From Clavibacter sp. B3I6 (lineage in GTDB: Bacteria; Actinomycetota; Actinomycetes; Actinomycetales; Microbacteriaceae): a stretch of 64,000 nucleotides of DNA. Positions 52,761 through 60,531 of the stretch are shown piece after piece. The stretch is from the NCBI RefSeq assembly GCF_030816895.1, contig NZ_JAUSYL010000001.1:2232001-2296000 (forward strand). The letters run 5' to 3'. Below the pieces are notes generated by a model that worked only from the letters and a program-made list of their open reading frames with translations, was not told where the DNA came from and ran no database searches. The position numbers were made by a program, and so were the translations under genes. The number at the start of each line of letters is the position of its first letter. The first letter of the stretch is position 1.

Positions 52761-53180
52761 CTAGGCGGCGCGGGTGGCGCGGTTGCGCACGCCCTTCTCG
52801 GCGCCGAGGCCCACGATCAGCAGCACGACGGCGGAGCCGAGGTGCAGGAAGTGGTCCGCGGTGTTGAGCGCGAGGATGTTGAAGTCGGTGTTCACGAGGA
52901 AGAAGCCGACGATGCCGAGCGCGAGGTACGCGAATCCGACGACCGAGTTCACGGCCTTGGCCGCGGCCACGCTCGAGAGGCCGCCGATGAGGAGCGCGGC
53001 GCCGATGAGCAGGTGGGCCACGTTGTGGAACGGGTTCACCATGAAGATGCCGAGCAGCAGGCCGCCGTCGGAGGAGAAGAACCCTCCGCTCTGCGGCGGG
53101 AACAGGAAGCCGAGAAGGCCGACGAGGACATAGACGGCGCCGAAGACGGTGCCGAGCAGGCGGTTCGGGGACGAGCTCAT
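52761..53180 (-). CDS. DUF4383-family membrane protein
   Basis: 139 residues, with GGAGG upstream. Four membrane spans; NPFHNVAHLLIGAALLIGGL and NTADHFLHLGSAVVLLIVGL carry the paired N-H-x-x-H-L / D-H-F-L-H-L histidines that mark DUF4383. Function unknown; the buried histidines would suit a metal or haem site, but this is unproved. Confidence 0.9.
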   Translation of the reverse strand: MSSSPNRLLGTVFGAVYVLVGLLGFLFPPQSGGFFSSDGGLLLGIFMVNPFHNVAHLLIGAALLIGGLSSVAAAKAVNSVVGFAYLALGIVGFFLVNTDFNILALNTADHFLHLGSAVVLLIVGLGAEKGVRNRATRAA

Positions 53181-53280
53181 GGTGGTGCCTCCACAGGTAG
53201 GGAAGAGCCGGGGAGTTCCCAGGCTCCTTACATTCGTACCGCCTACGGGTGGGGTTTGGTGCGGATCGGGTGATGGATGG

Positions 53281-53931
53281 TCACGCGTTTCCCAGGTGCT
53301 CGGCGAGGAAGGCCTCCGTGCGCCGGTACGCGAGGGCGGCGGCGTCGGGATCCAGGCGGTCGCGGAGGCTCGCGTTGGGGAACACGGGGAGCGTGCCCGG
53401 GTAGGTGTGCGCGGTCACCGGGGTGCCGTGCTCGCGCAGCCGGCCGATGAAGGCCTCGGGGCGCTGGTCGTCGACCCACTCGTCGTGCTCGGCGAGGTGG
53501 AGGAGCACCGCGCACGGGATGACGCCGTGCTCCTCGGGGCCGAGGCTCGCGCAGTAGGCGACCACGGCGTCCGCGCCGCCGTCCTGCGCCTCGAGGAGCG
53601 CGAGCCAGCCGCCGGGCGCGAAGCCCACGAGGCCGACGCGCTCGGCCCCGCGTGCGCGTGCCGAGTCGATGCCGTCGCGGATCGTGCCGAGGGCGAAGCC
53701 GACGTCGAGCTGCGCGGCGAGGCCCGCCGCGAGGCCGTCGTCGAGGGTGGCGCGGCCGTCGTAGAGGTCCGGCACGAGCACGTGGAAGCCGGCGCCCGCG
53801 AGGGCGAGCGCGTACTGGTCGAGCCAGGGGAGGCGGCCGTGGTCGTCGTGCACGACCACGACCACGGGGTGGCCGGGCTCGCCGTACTCGAGGGTGACGC
53901 TCGCGTGCGGCAGGTCGACGATCTCGGGCAT
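53281..53931 (-). CDS. Dienelactone-hydrolase-family protein lacking catalytic residues
   Basis: 216 residues. The fold is clear: VVVVVHDDHGRLPWLDQYALALAGAG, VLVPDLYDGRATLDDGLA, LLHLAEHDEWVDDQRPEAF and a final ALAYRRTEAFLAEHL. But the nucleophile elbow reads VGFAPGGW where active members have G-[FY]-[CS]-x-G-G, so Ala replaces Cys/Ser. The catalytic His segment (usually GHAFxN) reads TLPVFPN without His. Asp is still present. It therefore looks catalytically inactive and may bind a ligand or act as a scaffold. Leaderless promoter box upstream. Confidence 0.85.
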   Translation of the reverse strand: MPEIVDLPHASVTLEYGEPGHPVVVVVHDDHGRLPWLDQYALALAGAGFHVLVPDLYDGRATLDDGLAAGLAAQLDVGFALGTIRDGIDSARARGAERVGLVGFAPGGWLALLEAQDGGADAVVAYCASLGPEEHGVIPCAVLLHLAEHDEWVDDQRPEAFIGRLREHGTPVTAHTYPGTLPVFPNASLRDRLDPDAAALAYRRTEAFLAEHLGNA

Positions 53932-53937
53932 GGGGAG

Positions 53938-53943
53938 AACCTA
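53938..53943 (-). promoter_or_regulatory. -10 box for the dienelactone-hydrolase-like gene (leaderless)
   Basis: TAGGTT on the minus strand, 6 bases before ATG 53931. Confidence 0.55.
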
Positions 53944-53986
53944 TCGTCGGGCTGTCACGTGCCGCGCCGTGGAGGAGGATCGAGGC

Positions 53987-54767
53987 ATGGGATACCGCTA
54001 CCCGGCTCGCCGCCGCCACGACCGCCATCGTCCTCGCCGCCGGGCTCGCCGCGTGCTCGACGCCGCCGCGCACGCCCGAGGACGCCGCCCGCGCGAGCGC
54101 CGACGCGGCCGCGCCCACGGAGACGGAGTCGCAGGGCTGGAACCGCGCCGACCTGTCCTTCGCCGAGGAGATGAGCGCCCAGGCGGCCGGATCCGTGGCG
54201 CTCGCCGAGGCCGCCCTCGAGGTGCAGGACCTCCCGCAGGAGGCGGAGGAGCTCGCCGTGCAGATCCGCGATGAGCAGGGCCCGCAGGCCGCGCAGCTCG
54301 CGGAGCTCGCCGAGGAGTGGGCCGCCGAGGAGGGCGGATCCGGCGCGAACGGCACCGAGGACCGCGAGGAGGCGGGCGGCGTCGGCGCCGGCAGCGGCGA
54401 GGAGGGCGGCAGCGGGGCCGCGGGCGAGGGCGGCACCGGTGCCGCCTCGGGCGCCGACAGCGGCACCGGCAGCGACGACGGGACCGGGGTGGAGGGCGGA
54501 TCCGGATCCCGCGCCGACACCGAGGGGACGAGCGGCGCCGCCGCCGAGGCCGAGCTGGCCGCGCTGCGCGCCGCCACCGGTGCGGACGCCGCCCGGCTCT
54601 TCCTGCAGGGCATGATCGCGAGGCACCAGGCCGCCATCGAGATGGCGGACGGGGAGTCGCAGCTCGGCACGTCCACCGAGGCGCTCGAGCTCGCCGGCGC
54701 CATGTCGTCGTCGCAGGGGACGCAGCTCACCGGGATGCGCGCGCTGCTGGCGTCGTACGGGGGCTGA
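53987..54767 (+). pseudogene. DUF305-family lipoprotein, frameshifted in the signal peptide
   Basis: A strong ribosome binding site (GGAGGAGG, 53971-53978) precedes ATG 53987, but that frame gives an Arg-rich product. The next frame reads TRLAAATTAIVLAAGLAACS, a perfect lipoprotein signal with lipobox LAAC, and then the whole protein to the stop at 54767, without any start codon of its own. Dropping one base near 53998-54003 would join MGYR to TRLAAA. The body has two DUF305 halves (LSFAEEMSAQAAGSVALAE; LFLQGMIARHQAAIEMADGE) split by a long Gly/Ser/Glu linker. DUF305 proteins are exported and linked with metal or copper handling. The frame problem may be a sequence error. Confidence 0.78.
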
Positions 54768-54779
54768 TCGCGAGCAGCA

Positions 54780-54814
54780 CGGAGGGCCCGGCGCGGATCG
54801 CGTCGGGCCCTCCG
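54780..54814. terminator. Bidirectional terminator between the DUF305 gene and the M18 peptidase
   Basis: Perfect 11-bp stem CGGAGGGCCCG / CGGGCCCTCCG with a 13-base loop between converging genes. Confidence 0.8.
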
Positions 54815-54885
54815 TCGTGCGGGGACGGCGGCGGGGCGAGCGGGCCGGGCCGTCGCTCCCGGGCCGTCGCCGCCGGGCCAGGCGG

Positions 54886-56181
54886 TCAGGCGGTCGGGCG
54901 GAGGAACGCGGCGGCCGCGGCGGCGAGGTGCCCCGGGTCGTCGGCGCCGCACAGCTCGCGGGCGGAGTGCATGGAGAGCAGCGGGATGCCGACGTCGACC
55001 GTGCGGATCCCGAGGCGCGTGGCCGTGATGGGGCCGATGGTCGAGCCGCACGGCACCGCGTTGCTCGAGACGAACTCCTGGTACGGGACGCCGGCGCGCT
55101 CGCAGGCCAGCGCCCACTCGCGCGCCCCGACGCCGTCGGTGGCGTAGCGCTGGTTCGCGTTGATCTTCAGCAGCGGTCCGCCGTTCGGCACCGGCCGGTT
55201 GGCCGGGTCGTGGCGGTCCGGGTAGTTGGGGTGGACGGCGTGGCCCGCGTCGGCCGAGAGGCACCAGGACGCGGCGAACGCGCGGCGGCGCTCCTCCGAC
55301 GAGGCGCCCAGGCCGGCGGAGACGCGACCGAGGACGTCCTCGAGGATCGGGCCGGCGGCGCCCGAGGCGGTCGCGGATCCGACCTCCTCGTGGTCGAAGG
55401 CGGCGAGCACCGCGACGGGCGCGTCCGGGTGCTCGTCGAGCCCGTCCGCCAGCTCGAGCAGGGCGGCGAGGCCCGCGTGCACGGAGGAGAGGTTGTCCAT
55501 GCGGCCGGCGGCGAACAGCTCGCCGTCGAGGCCGAGCGATCCGGGGGCCTGCGTGTCCGCGACGCCTACGTCGTAGCCGAGCACGTCGTCGGCCGTCACG
55601 CCCGCGAGGCCGGCCAGGTGCCCGAGCACGTCGGCGTCCGCGGGGGAGCCGACGCCGAGGACCGGGGACATGTGGCGCTGCGGATCCAACCGCAGGCCCT
55701 CCGCGTTGACCCCGCGGTCGAGGTGCACGGCGAGCTGCGGGAAGCGCAGCAGCGGGCCCGTGCGGACGAGGTGGCGGCGGCCGTCGCGCGTGACGAGGCG
55801 GCCGGCGAGCTCGAGGTCGCGGTCGAGCCAGGAGTTGAGGAGCGGGCCGCCGTAGACCTCGACGCCGGCCTGGACCCAGCCGTCGGATCCGATGGTGGGC
55901 TTGGGCTTCAGCATGAAGCCCGGGGAGTCGGTGTGGGCGCCGAGCACGCGGAAGGGCGTGGTCGCGTGGGCGCCGGCGGGCTGGATCCACGCGAGGAGCG
56001 CGCCGTCGCGCACGATGAGGCGGCGGCCCGGGCCGGTGGGCCACGCGTCCCGCTCGTCGAGCCGGGTGAAGCCCGCGGCCTGGAGCCGGCGCGCGCCCTC
56101 CTCCGCGGCGTGGAACGAGGAGGGGGAGGCCTGGATGAAGCGGCCCAGGTCCTCCAGATGCGCGCGGCGGTCCGCCGGCAT
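54886..56181 (-). CDS. M18-family aminopeptidase
   Basis: 431 residues from ATG 56181. RFIQASPSSFHAAEEGARRL opens it. The zinc ligands and catalytic residues of M18 are visible: LGAHTDSPGF, AGRMDNLSSVHAGL, AAFDHEEVGS, and the late GIPLLSMHSARE. It forms dodecameric aminopeptidases removing acidic or other N-terminal residues from peptides. The start overlaps the deoC stop by one base (TGATG), so it follows deoC in an operon. Confidence 0.94.
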   Translation of the reverse strand: MPADRRAHLEDLGRFIQASPSSFHAAEEGARRLQAAGFTRLDERDAWPTGPGRRLIVRDGALLAWIQPAGAHATTPFRVLGAHTDSPGFMLKPKPTIGSDGWVQAGVEVYGGPLLNSWLDRDLELAGRLVTRDGRRHLVRTGPLLRFPQLAVHLDRGVNAEGLRLDPQRHMSPVLGVGSPADADVLGHLAGLAGVTADDVLGYDVGVADTQAPGSLGLDGELFAAGRMDNLSSVHAGLAALLELADGLDEHPDAPVAVLAAFDHEEVGSATASGAAGPILEDVLGRVSAGLGASSEERRRAFAASWCLSADAGHAVHPNYPDRHDPANRPVPNGGPLLKINANQRYATDGVGAREWALACERAGVPYQEFVSSNAVPCGSTIGPITATRLGIRTVDVGIPLLSMHSARELCGADDPGHLAAAAAAFLRPTA

Positions 56182-56903
56182 CAGTAGCCGCTCGATCCGA
56201 GCGCGCCGTTCTCCGGCGTCTGCACCGGGCCCGCGAGCACGACCGCGCTGCCGGAGACGCCGAGGCGGGTGGCGCCGGCCTCGATCATCTGCACCGCCGC
56301 CTCGTACGTCCGGATGCCGCCCGACGCCTTGACGCCGGCCCGGCCGTCGACGGTGCGGCTCATGAGCTCGACCGCGTGCACGGTCGCGCCGCCCGTGGGG
56401 TGGAAGCCCGTGGAGGTCTTCACGAAGTCGGCGCCCGCGGCGACGGCCGCGCGGCAGACGGCGACGATCTGGTCGTCGTCGAGGGCGGCGGACTCGATGA
56501 TCACCTTGAGGACGCCCGGCGCCGGCACGGCCTCGCGCACGGCCCGGATGTCGGCCTCGACGTCGTCGAAGCGGCCCTCGCGAGCCGCGCCCACGTCGAT
56601 GACCATGTCGACCTCGTCGGCGCCCTGGCGGATGGAGAGCGCAGCCTCGGCGGCCTTCACCTCGCTGTGGTGCTTCCCGCTGGGGAAGCCGCAGACGACC
56701 GCGACCTTCAGGTCGGTGCCCGCGGGCAGCTCGAGCGGCAGCATCGACGGGGAGACGCACACCGAGTAGGTGCCGAGCTCCACGGCCTCGGCGACGAGCG
56801 CGGTGACCTCGTCGCGCGTGGCCTCGGGCTTCAGGAGCGTGTGATCGATGATGCGGGCGATCGCGGCGGTGTCGGTCGTGGGCGTGGACGGGCTGGTGCT
56901 CAT
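56181..56903 (-). CDS. deoC: Deoxyribose-phosphate aldolase
   Basis: 240 residues from ATG 56903. IIDHTLLKPEATRDEVTALV is the DeoC start; KVAVVCGFPSGKHHSEVKAAEA, DEVDMVIDVGA, the lysine region VLKVIIESAALDDDQIV and the Schiff-base lysine in FVKTSTGFHPTGGATVHAV, then GVKASGGIRTYE. It splits 2-deoxyribose 5-phosphate into acetaldehyde and glyceraldehyde 3-phosphate in nucleoside salvage. Confidence 0.96.
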   Translation of the reverse strand: MSTSPSTPTTDTAAIARIIDHTLLKPEATRDEVTALVAEAVELGTYSVCVSPSMLPLELPAGTDLKVAVVCGFPSGKHHSEVKAAEAALSIRQGADEVDMVIDVGAAREGRFDDVEADIRAVREAVPAPGVLKVIIESAALDDDQIVAVCRAAVAAGADFVKTSTGFHPTGGATVHAVELMSRTVDGRAGVKASGGIRTYEAAVQMIEAGATRLGVSGSAVVLAGPVQTPENGALGSSGY

Positions 56904-56969
56904 GCGGGATTCCTCACGTCGTGCGGGACCTCGATCCTACGGCGGAGCCCCCGGCGCGCCCGTCCCGTG

Positions 56970-57644
56970 TCAGTGGGGCGGGTCCGTCCCGACGGCGGGG
57001 CTCAGCGAGGGCGCCACGTAGTTGAAGTGCCAGCGCTCGCTCGCGATGGGGTAGTAGTGGTAGTCGGGCCCGTAGAAGTGCAGCCAGGCGACCTTGTTGT
57101 CCGTGAGGAGGTCGTCGGTGAAGTCGACGGCCTTGCCCCAGCCGTGCACGGAGGTGCCCGGGACCGCCGCGAACCGCGGGTCGTGGCCGTAGTGGTCCCA
57201 CCAGTACTCCTGGTTGGCGAAGGGGCGGTACCCCTCGATGACGTCGAGGTACATCCCCGTCATCTTCCGGTATGCCCGCAGCATGCTGAGCAGCGCGGAG
57301 GCGGCCTTGGGCTCGAGGTAGACGTGGTCGACGTGCGGGGCCCCGGGGGTCTGCCCCGCGACGACGCCGGGAAACTCGATCTTGGTCATCGCGTCGAGGG
57401 GGATGCGCCCGTTCTCGAAGCCGCCCCACGCATTCGCGTCGAGCGCCTGCGCGCTCTCCGCGGGGAGGAGGGAGGCCGCTGCGGCGCTCGCGCCGAGGAC
57501 GGCGAAGCCGCCGACGCGCAGCAGGCCTCGACGGGTGATCTCGGCGGGAGCGGGAGCGGGAGCGGGGGCGGGGGCGGGAGCGGGGGCGGGGGCGGCGTCA
57601 GCGGGGGTACGGAGATGGGCGGGTGCTCGGTGATCTGCGGGCAT
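56970..57644 (-). CDS. Tat-exported M15-type peptidase (VanY-like)
   Basis: 224 residues from ATG 57644, chosen for the TACCGT box 6 bases upstream. An Ala-Pro repeat (eight hexamer units in the DNA) precedes a twin-arginine signal TRRGLLRVGGFAVLGASAAA and cleavage near AQA. The mature part has IEGYRPFANQEYWWDHYG, the zinc motif TSVHGWGKAVDFTD (SxHxxGxAxD) and ERWHFNYV. M15 enzymes such as VanY are D-Ala-D-Ala carboxypeptidases or wall hydrolases. The Tat signal implies folding before export. Confidence 0.85.
   Translation of the reverse strand: MPADHRAPAHLRTPADAAPAPAPAPAPAPAPAPAEITRRGLLRVGGFAVLGASAAAASLLPAESAQALDANAWGGFENGRIPLDAMTKIEFPGVVAGQTPGAPHVDHVYLEPKAASALLSMLRAYRKMTGMYLDVIEGYRPFANQEYWWDHYGHDPRFAAVPGTSVHGWGKAVDFTDDLLTDNKVAWLHFYGPDYHYYPIASERWHFNYVAPSLSPAVGTDPPH
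57544..57591. repeat. Hexanucleotide tandem repeat (GCGGGA/GCGGGG), eight units
   Basis: Eight consecutive 6-base units within the 5' part of the peptidase gene; on the coding strand they give Ala-Pro dipeptides just before the Tat signal. Unit gain or loss keeps the frame, so copy number could vary between strains. Confidence 0.85.
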
Positions 57645-57650
57645 CCGGGA

Positions 57651-57656
57651 ACGGTA
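57651..57656 (-). promoter_or_regulatory. -10 box for the M15 peptidase (leaderless)
   Basis: TACCGT on the minus strand, 6 bases before ATG 57644. Confidence 0.5.
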
Positions 57657-57736
57657 GACCGCGGCCCGGCGGACGGACCCGCCACTGTGCACAGGGCTCA
57701 GGGGCGGGCGCATGGCCCATCCCCGCGCCCCGCGGA

Positions 57737-57940
57737 TCAGGAGTAGTCGGCGCCCGGGATGCCCACGGGGCGGTAGACGTAGCCGTCCTCGTCCGCGTCG
57801 AGCTCCCAGACGAGCTCCTCCTCGCTGAGGGAGGTGGCGCGCGTGAAGCTCTTCACGGGCTCGCCGTTGAGGAACTCGACCTCGGTCTCCTCCGTGCCCT
57901 CGGGGCCGACCAGCTGTGCGGTGTACGTGGAATCAGTCAT
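57737..57940 (-). CDS. Small acidic protein of unknown function
   Basis: 67 residues. TYTAQLVGPEGTEETEVEFLNGEP, ARATSLSEE-type middle and ELDADEDGYVYRPVGIPGAD suggest a compact beta-rich acidic domain. No family is recognised. A TAGGGT box 6 bases before the ATG gives a leaderless start, which supports it as a real gene. Confidence 0.75.
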   Translation of the reverse strand: MTDSTYTAQLVGPEGTEETEVEFLNGEPVKSFTRATSLSEEELVWELDADEDGYVYRPVGIPGADYS

Positions 57941-57946
57941 GCTCCG

Positions 57947-57952
57947 ACCCTA
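57947..57952 (-). promoter_or_regulatory. -10 box for the 67-residue protein (leaderless)
   Basis: TAGGGT on the minus strand, 6 bases before ATG 57940. Confidence 0.5.
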
Positions 57953-58049
57953 CGACCGTCGGGGCGCGGCGACCGGGCCCGGCCGGGATCCCCAGCGGAT
58001 GCCCGAGCGCGGCCGCCGGGGAGGGGGCGCTGCGGAGGGGGCGCCGCGC

Positions 58050-58943
58050 CTACGCCTCGAGCTCCACGAGCACGCGCGGCAACTCCAGGAGCAGCTCGCT
58101 CGCGAGGTAGCCGAGCGGGCCCACCTGCACGGCCAGGCGATCGCCCGCCGCCGCGTGGGCGTGCGTCGCCCATACCGCGGCCTGGGCGGGATCCGCGCCG
58201 CGGGCGCAGAGGCCGGCCACCGCCCCGCCGAGGACGTCGCCGGATCCGGACGTGCCGAGCCCGCTGCCGCCCGCCCCGATGGTCCACGCCCGCCCGTCGG
58301 GCGCGGCCACCACGCCGCCCATCGACACGACGGCCGCGTACCCGCGGGCGATCTCCCGGGCCTCGGCCACGGCGTCGTCGCCGGCCTCGCGCCCGAGCAG
58401 CCGCTCGGCCTCGGAGGAGTTCGGCGTCAGCACGAGCCGCCCGGCCAGGTGCCCGGCGGACTCCCGGCACGCCGGCAGCACGCCCAGCGCGAAGGCGTCG
58501 AGGACCACGACGGCGTCGTCGGGCACCAGCGTCGCGAGCAGGCGCACCATGCGCTCGGCCTCGTCCGCGTCGTCGAGCCCGGGGCCGACGAGGACGGCGT
58601 CGGCGGAGGCGATGTCGTCCTCCGCCGCGCGGATCCCCGCCCCGCGCACGTGCCCGCCGTCCGTCTCCTCGAGCGGTACGACGCCGCTCTCCGGCACGGC
58701 GACGGCGACCTGCGTGGCGACGGACGCGCCGACCGCGAGCGTGAGCCGGCCGGCGCCGACCCGCAGCGCCGCGAGCCCGGAGATCATGGCCGCGCCGGGG
58801 GAGCGGAGGGCGCCGCCGACGACCACGACCTGGCCGCGGCCGTACTTGGACCCCGTCGCCGCGGGCAGCGCCCAGTCGCGGAGCGCCGCCGGCGTCACGA
58901 CCTCGGCGGGCGCGTCGGACGAGCTCTCAGCGGCCTCGGTCAT
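58050..58943 (-). CDS. nnrD: ADP-dependent NAD(P)H-hydrate dehydratase
   Basis: 297 residues from ATG 58943, with GGAGGAG upstream. Ribokinase-like carbohydrate kinase fold: SKYGRGQVVVVGGALRSPGAAMIS, AALRVGAGRLTLAV, LVLTPNSSEAERLLG and the anion-hole motif GSGLGTSGSGDVLGGAVAGL. It repairs hydrated NADH/NADPH using ADP. It is the stand-alone D domain, without the epimerase (NnrE) part often fused to it. The start overlaps the end of the histidine phosphatase gene. Confidence 0.93.
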   Translation of the reverse strand: MTEAAESSSDAPAEVVTPAALRDWALPAATGSKYGRGQVVVVGGALRSPGAAMISGLAALRVGAGRLTLAVGASVATQVAVAVPESGVVPLEETDGGHVRGAGIRAAEDDIASADAVLVGPGLDDADEAERMVRLLATLVPDDAVVVLDAFALGVLPACRESAGHLAGRLVLTPNSSEAERLLGREAGDDAVAEAREIARGYAAVVSMGGVVAAPDGRAWTIGAGGSGLGTSGSGDVLGGAVAGLCARGADPAQAAVWATHAHAAAGDRLAVQVGPLGYLASELLLELPRVLVELEA

Positions 58944-59664
58944 CGGGTTCTCCTCCGTGCTCGGTGACGGGCGCGCCGTGCCCGTCGAGGTGCTCCGTGG
59001 CCGAGAAGGTCCGGAGGGTCCACGGGCCGCGCGGGGCGGACCGCTCGAGGATCGTGACGGACGCGTTCGCCACGGTGTGCTGCCGCTGGAAGGCCAGCAG
59101 CTCCGCCTCGGTGAGCCCGAGGCCGACGTAGAGGAAGAGCATCACGACGGCGTCGTGGCTCACGATCAGGGCCCGGCCGTCGGCGGATCCGACCTCGGGG
59201 TCCTGCAGGAAGGAGCGGATGCGCAGCGCGACGTCCGCCCACGACTCGCCGCCCGGGGGCCGGTACGAGAGCTTCCCGAGCCAGCGGCGGCGGTCGTCCT
59301 CGTCGGGGTGGCGCGCGGCGACGCCGCGGGAGGTGAGGAGGTCGAGGATCCCGAGCTCCCGGTCGCGCAGCCGCTCGTCCGCCCGGACCTCCGCGGCGAT
59401 GCCCGCCTCGGCCAGCGCGGCCGCGGCCGTGCTGCGCGCCCGCAGGTAGTGCGACGACCAGACCGCCGTCGGCACGTCCGACCGGCTCGCGAACCAGCGG
59501 CCGAGCGCGCGCGCCTGGGCCTTGCCGGTGTCGGACAGCGGCACGTCCGGATCCCGGTGGTCGACGTGGATGACCTCCGCGCCCTCGCGGTCGGCCCGGC
59601 TCGCGGCGACGTTGGCCGTGCTCTCGCCGTGCCGCACGAGCCAGAGCTCGGTGAGGCCGGTCAC
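58927..59664 (-). CDS. Histidine phosphatase family protein
   Basis: 245 residues from GTG 59664, overlapping the upstream stop (GTGA). Phosphohistidine motif WLVRHGESTANVAASRADRE, VPLSDTGKAQARALGRWF, SSHYLRARSTAAAAL, GESWADVALRI and the second histidine in ALIVSHDAVVM. It is a phosphoglycerate-mutase-like phosphatase; the substrate is not evident. Middle gene of an MBL-hydrolase / histidine phosphatase / nnrD operon. Confidence 0.92.
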   Translation of the reverse strand: MTGLTELWLVRHGESTANVAASRADREGAEVIHVDHRDPDVPLSDTGKAQARALGRWFASRSDVPTAVWSSHYLRARSTAAAALAEAGIAAEVRADERLRDRELGILDLLTSRGVAARHPDEDDRRRWLGKLSYRPPGGESWADVALRIRSFLQDPEVGSADGRALIVSHDAVVMLFLYVGLGLTEAELLAFQRQHTVANASVTILERSAPRGPWTLRTFSATEHLDGHGAPVTEHGGEPDDRGR

Positions 59665-60440
59665 GAGGCGCCGGCCGAGCGCGCGGCGGACACGGCCGCG
59701 CGGATCCCGTTCCGCCAGGGCGCGCCGTGCCCCGGCAGCACGATGCGCGCGTCCGTCTCCTCGAGCGCGGCCAGCGAGCGGAGCGCCCGCCCGCTGTCGG
59801 CGGTGGCGGCGCCCGCGACGATGCGGCAGCCGGTGCGTCCCGTGTAGGGGTCGAGCGTCACGAGCGCGTCGCCGGTGATGAGCGCGTCGCGGTCGGGGAG
59901 GTGGAGCGCGACGTGGCCGTCGGTGTGGCCGGGGCTGGGGATCGCGACGGGCCGGCCGGGCACGTCGAGCGGGCCGGCGGCGATGTCGGTCACGGCCTCG
60001 ACGCCCTCGACGCGCAGCGCGCCGGCGGCCGCCATCGCGGCGACCACCGGGATCGCCTTCCCGTAGCGGAGCGGGTAGACGAAGGGCGTGCGCTCGCGGC
60101 GGTACGAGTAGGGGTGGCGGGCGATGCGCGCGTCGTCCGGGTGCACGTGCACCGGGACGCCGAGCTCGCGGGCGGCGCGCGCGGCGGATCCGACGTGGTC
60201 GAAGTGCCCGTGCGTCAGCACCACGGCGCGCACGTCGTCGGGCGTCCGGCCGATGGCCCGGAGCGCGCGGAGCAGGTGCGGCCACGTGTCGGGGAAGGCC
60301 GTGTCGACGAGGGTGACGCCGTCGTCGCCCTCGATCAGGTACAGGTTCACGTAGGCGTGCGCGAGCAGGTGGACGCCCGGCGCCACGTCGCGCGTGAGCA
60401 CGGGGGACGCGGGGTGGGGTGGGGTGCCGGTGCGGATCAT
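59661..60440 (-). CDS. Metallo-beta-lactamase-fold hydrolase
   Basis: 259 residues from ATG 60440, with GAGAGGA upstream. YVNLYLIEGDDGVTLVDTAFPD, the zinc motif VLTHGHFDHVGSA (HxHxDH), SPGHTDGHVALHL, LITGDALV and LPGHGAPW are all present. It is a two-metal hydrolase of the glyoxalase II-like group. The exact substrate is unknown. First gene of the three-gene operon. Confidence 0.93.
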   Translation of the reverse strand: MIRTGTPPHPASPVLTRDVAPGVHLLAHAYVNLYLIEGDDGVTLVDTAFPDTWPHLLRALRAIGRTPDDVRAVVLTHGHFDHVGSAARAARELGVPVHVHPDDARIARHPYSYRRERTPFVYPLRYGKAIPVVAAMAAAGALRVEGVEAVTDIAAGPLDVPGRPVAIPSPGHTDGHVALHLPDRDALITGDALVTLDPYTGRTGCRIVAGAATADSGRALRSLAALEETDARIVLPGHGAPWRNGIRAAVSAARSAGAS

Positions 60441-60484
60441 GCGGTCCTCTCGCTCGGATGTCCCGGGTCCGTGCGGACGCGGGT

Positions 60485-60515
60485 CGGCGGCCGGCCCCGT
60501 GAGGGCCGGCCGCCG
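60485..60515 (-). terminator. Terminator after the Mn-catalase gene
   Basis: Perfect 13-bp stem CGGCGGCCGGCCC / GGGCCGGCCGCCG with a CGTGA loop, 17 bases after the catalase stop. Confidence 0.85.
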
Positions 60516-60531
60516 GGTCATGCGTCGAGGA

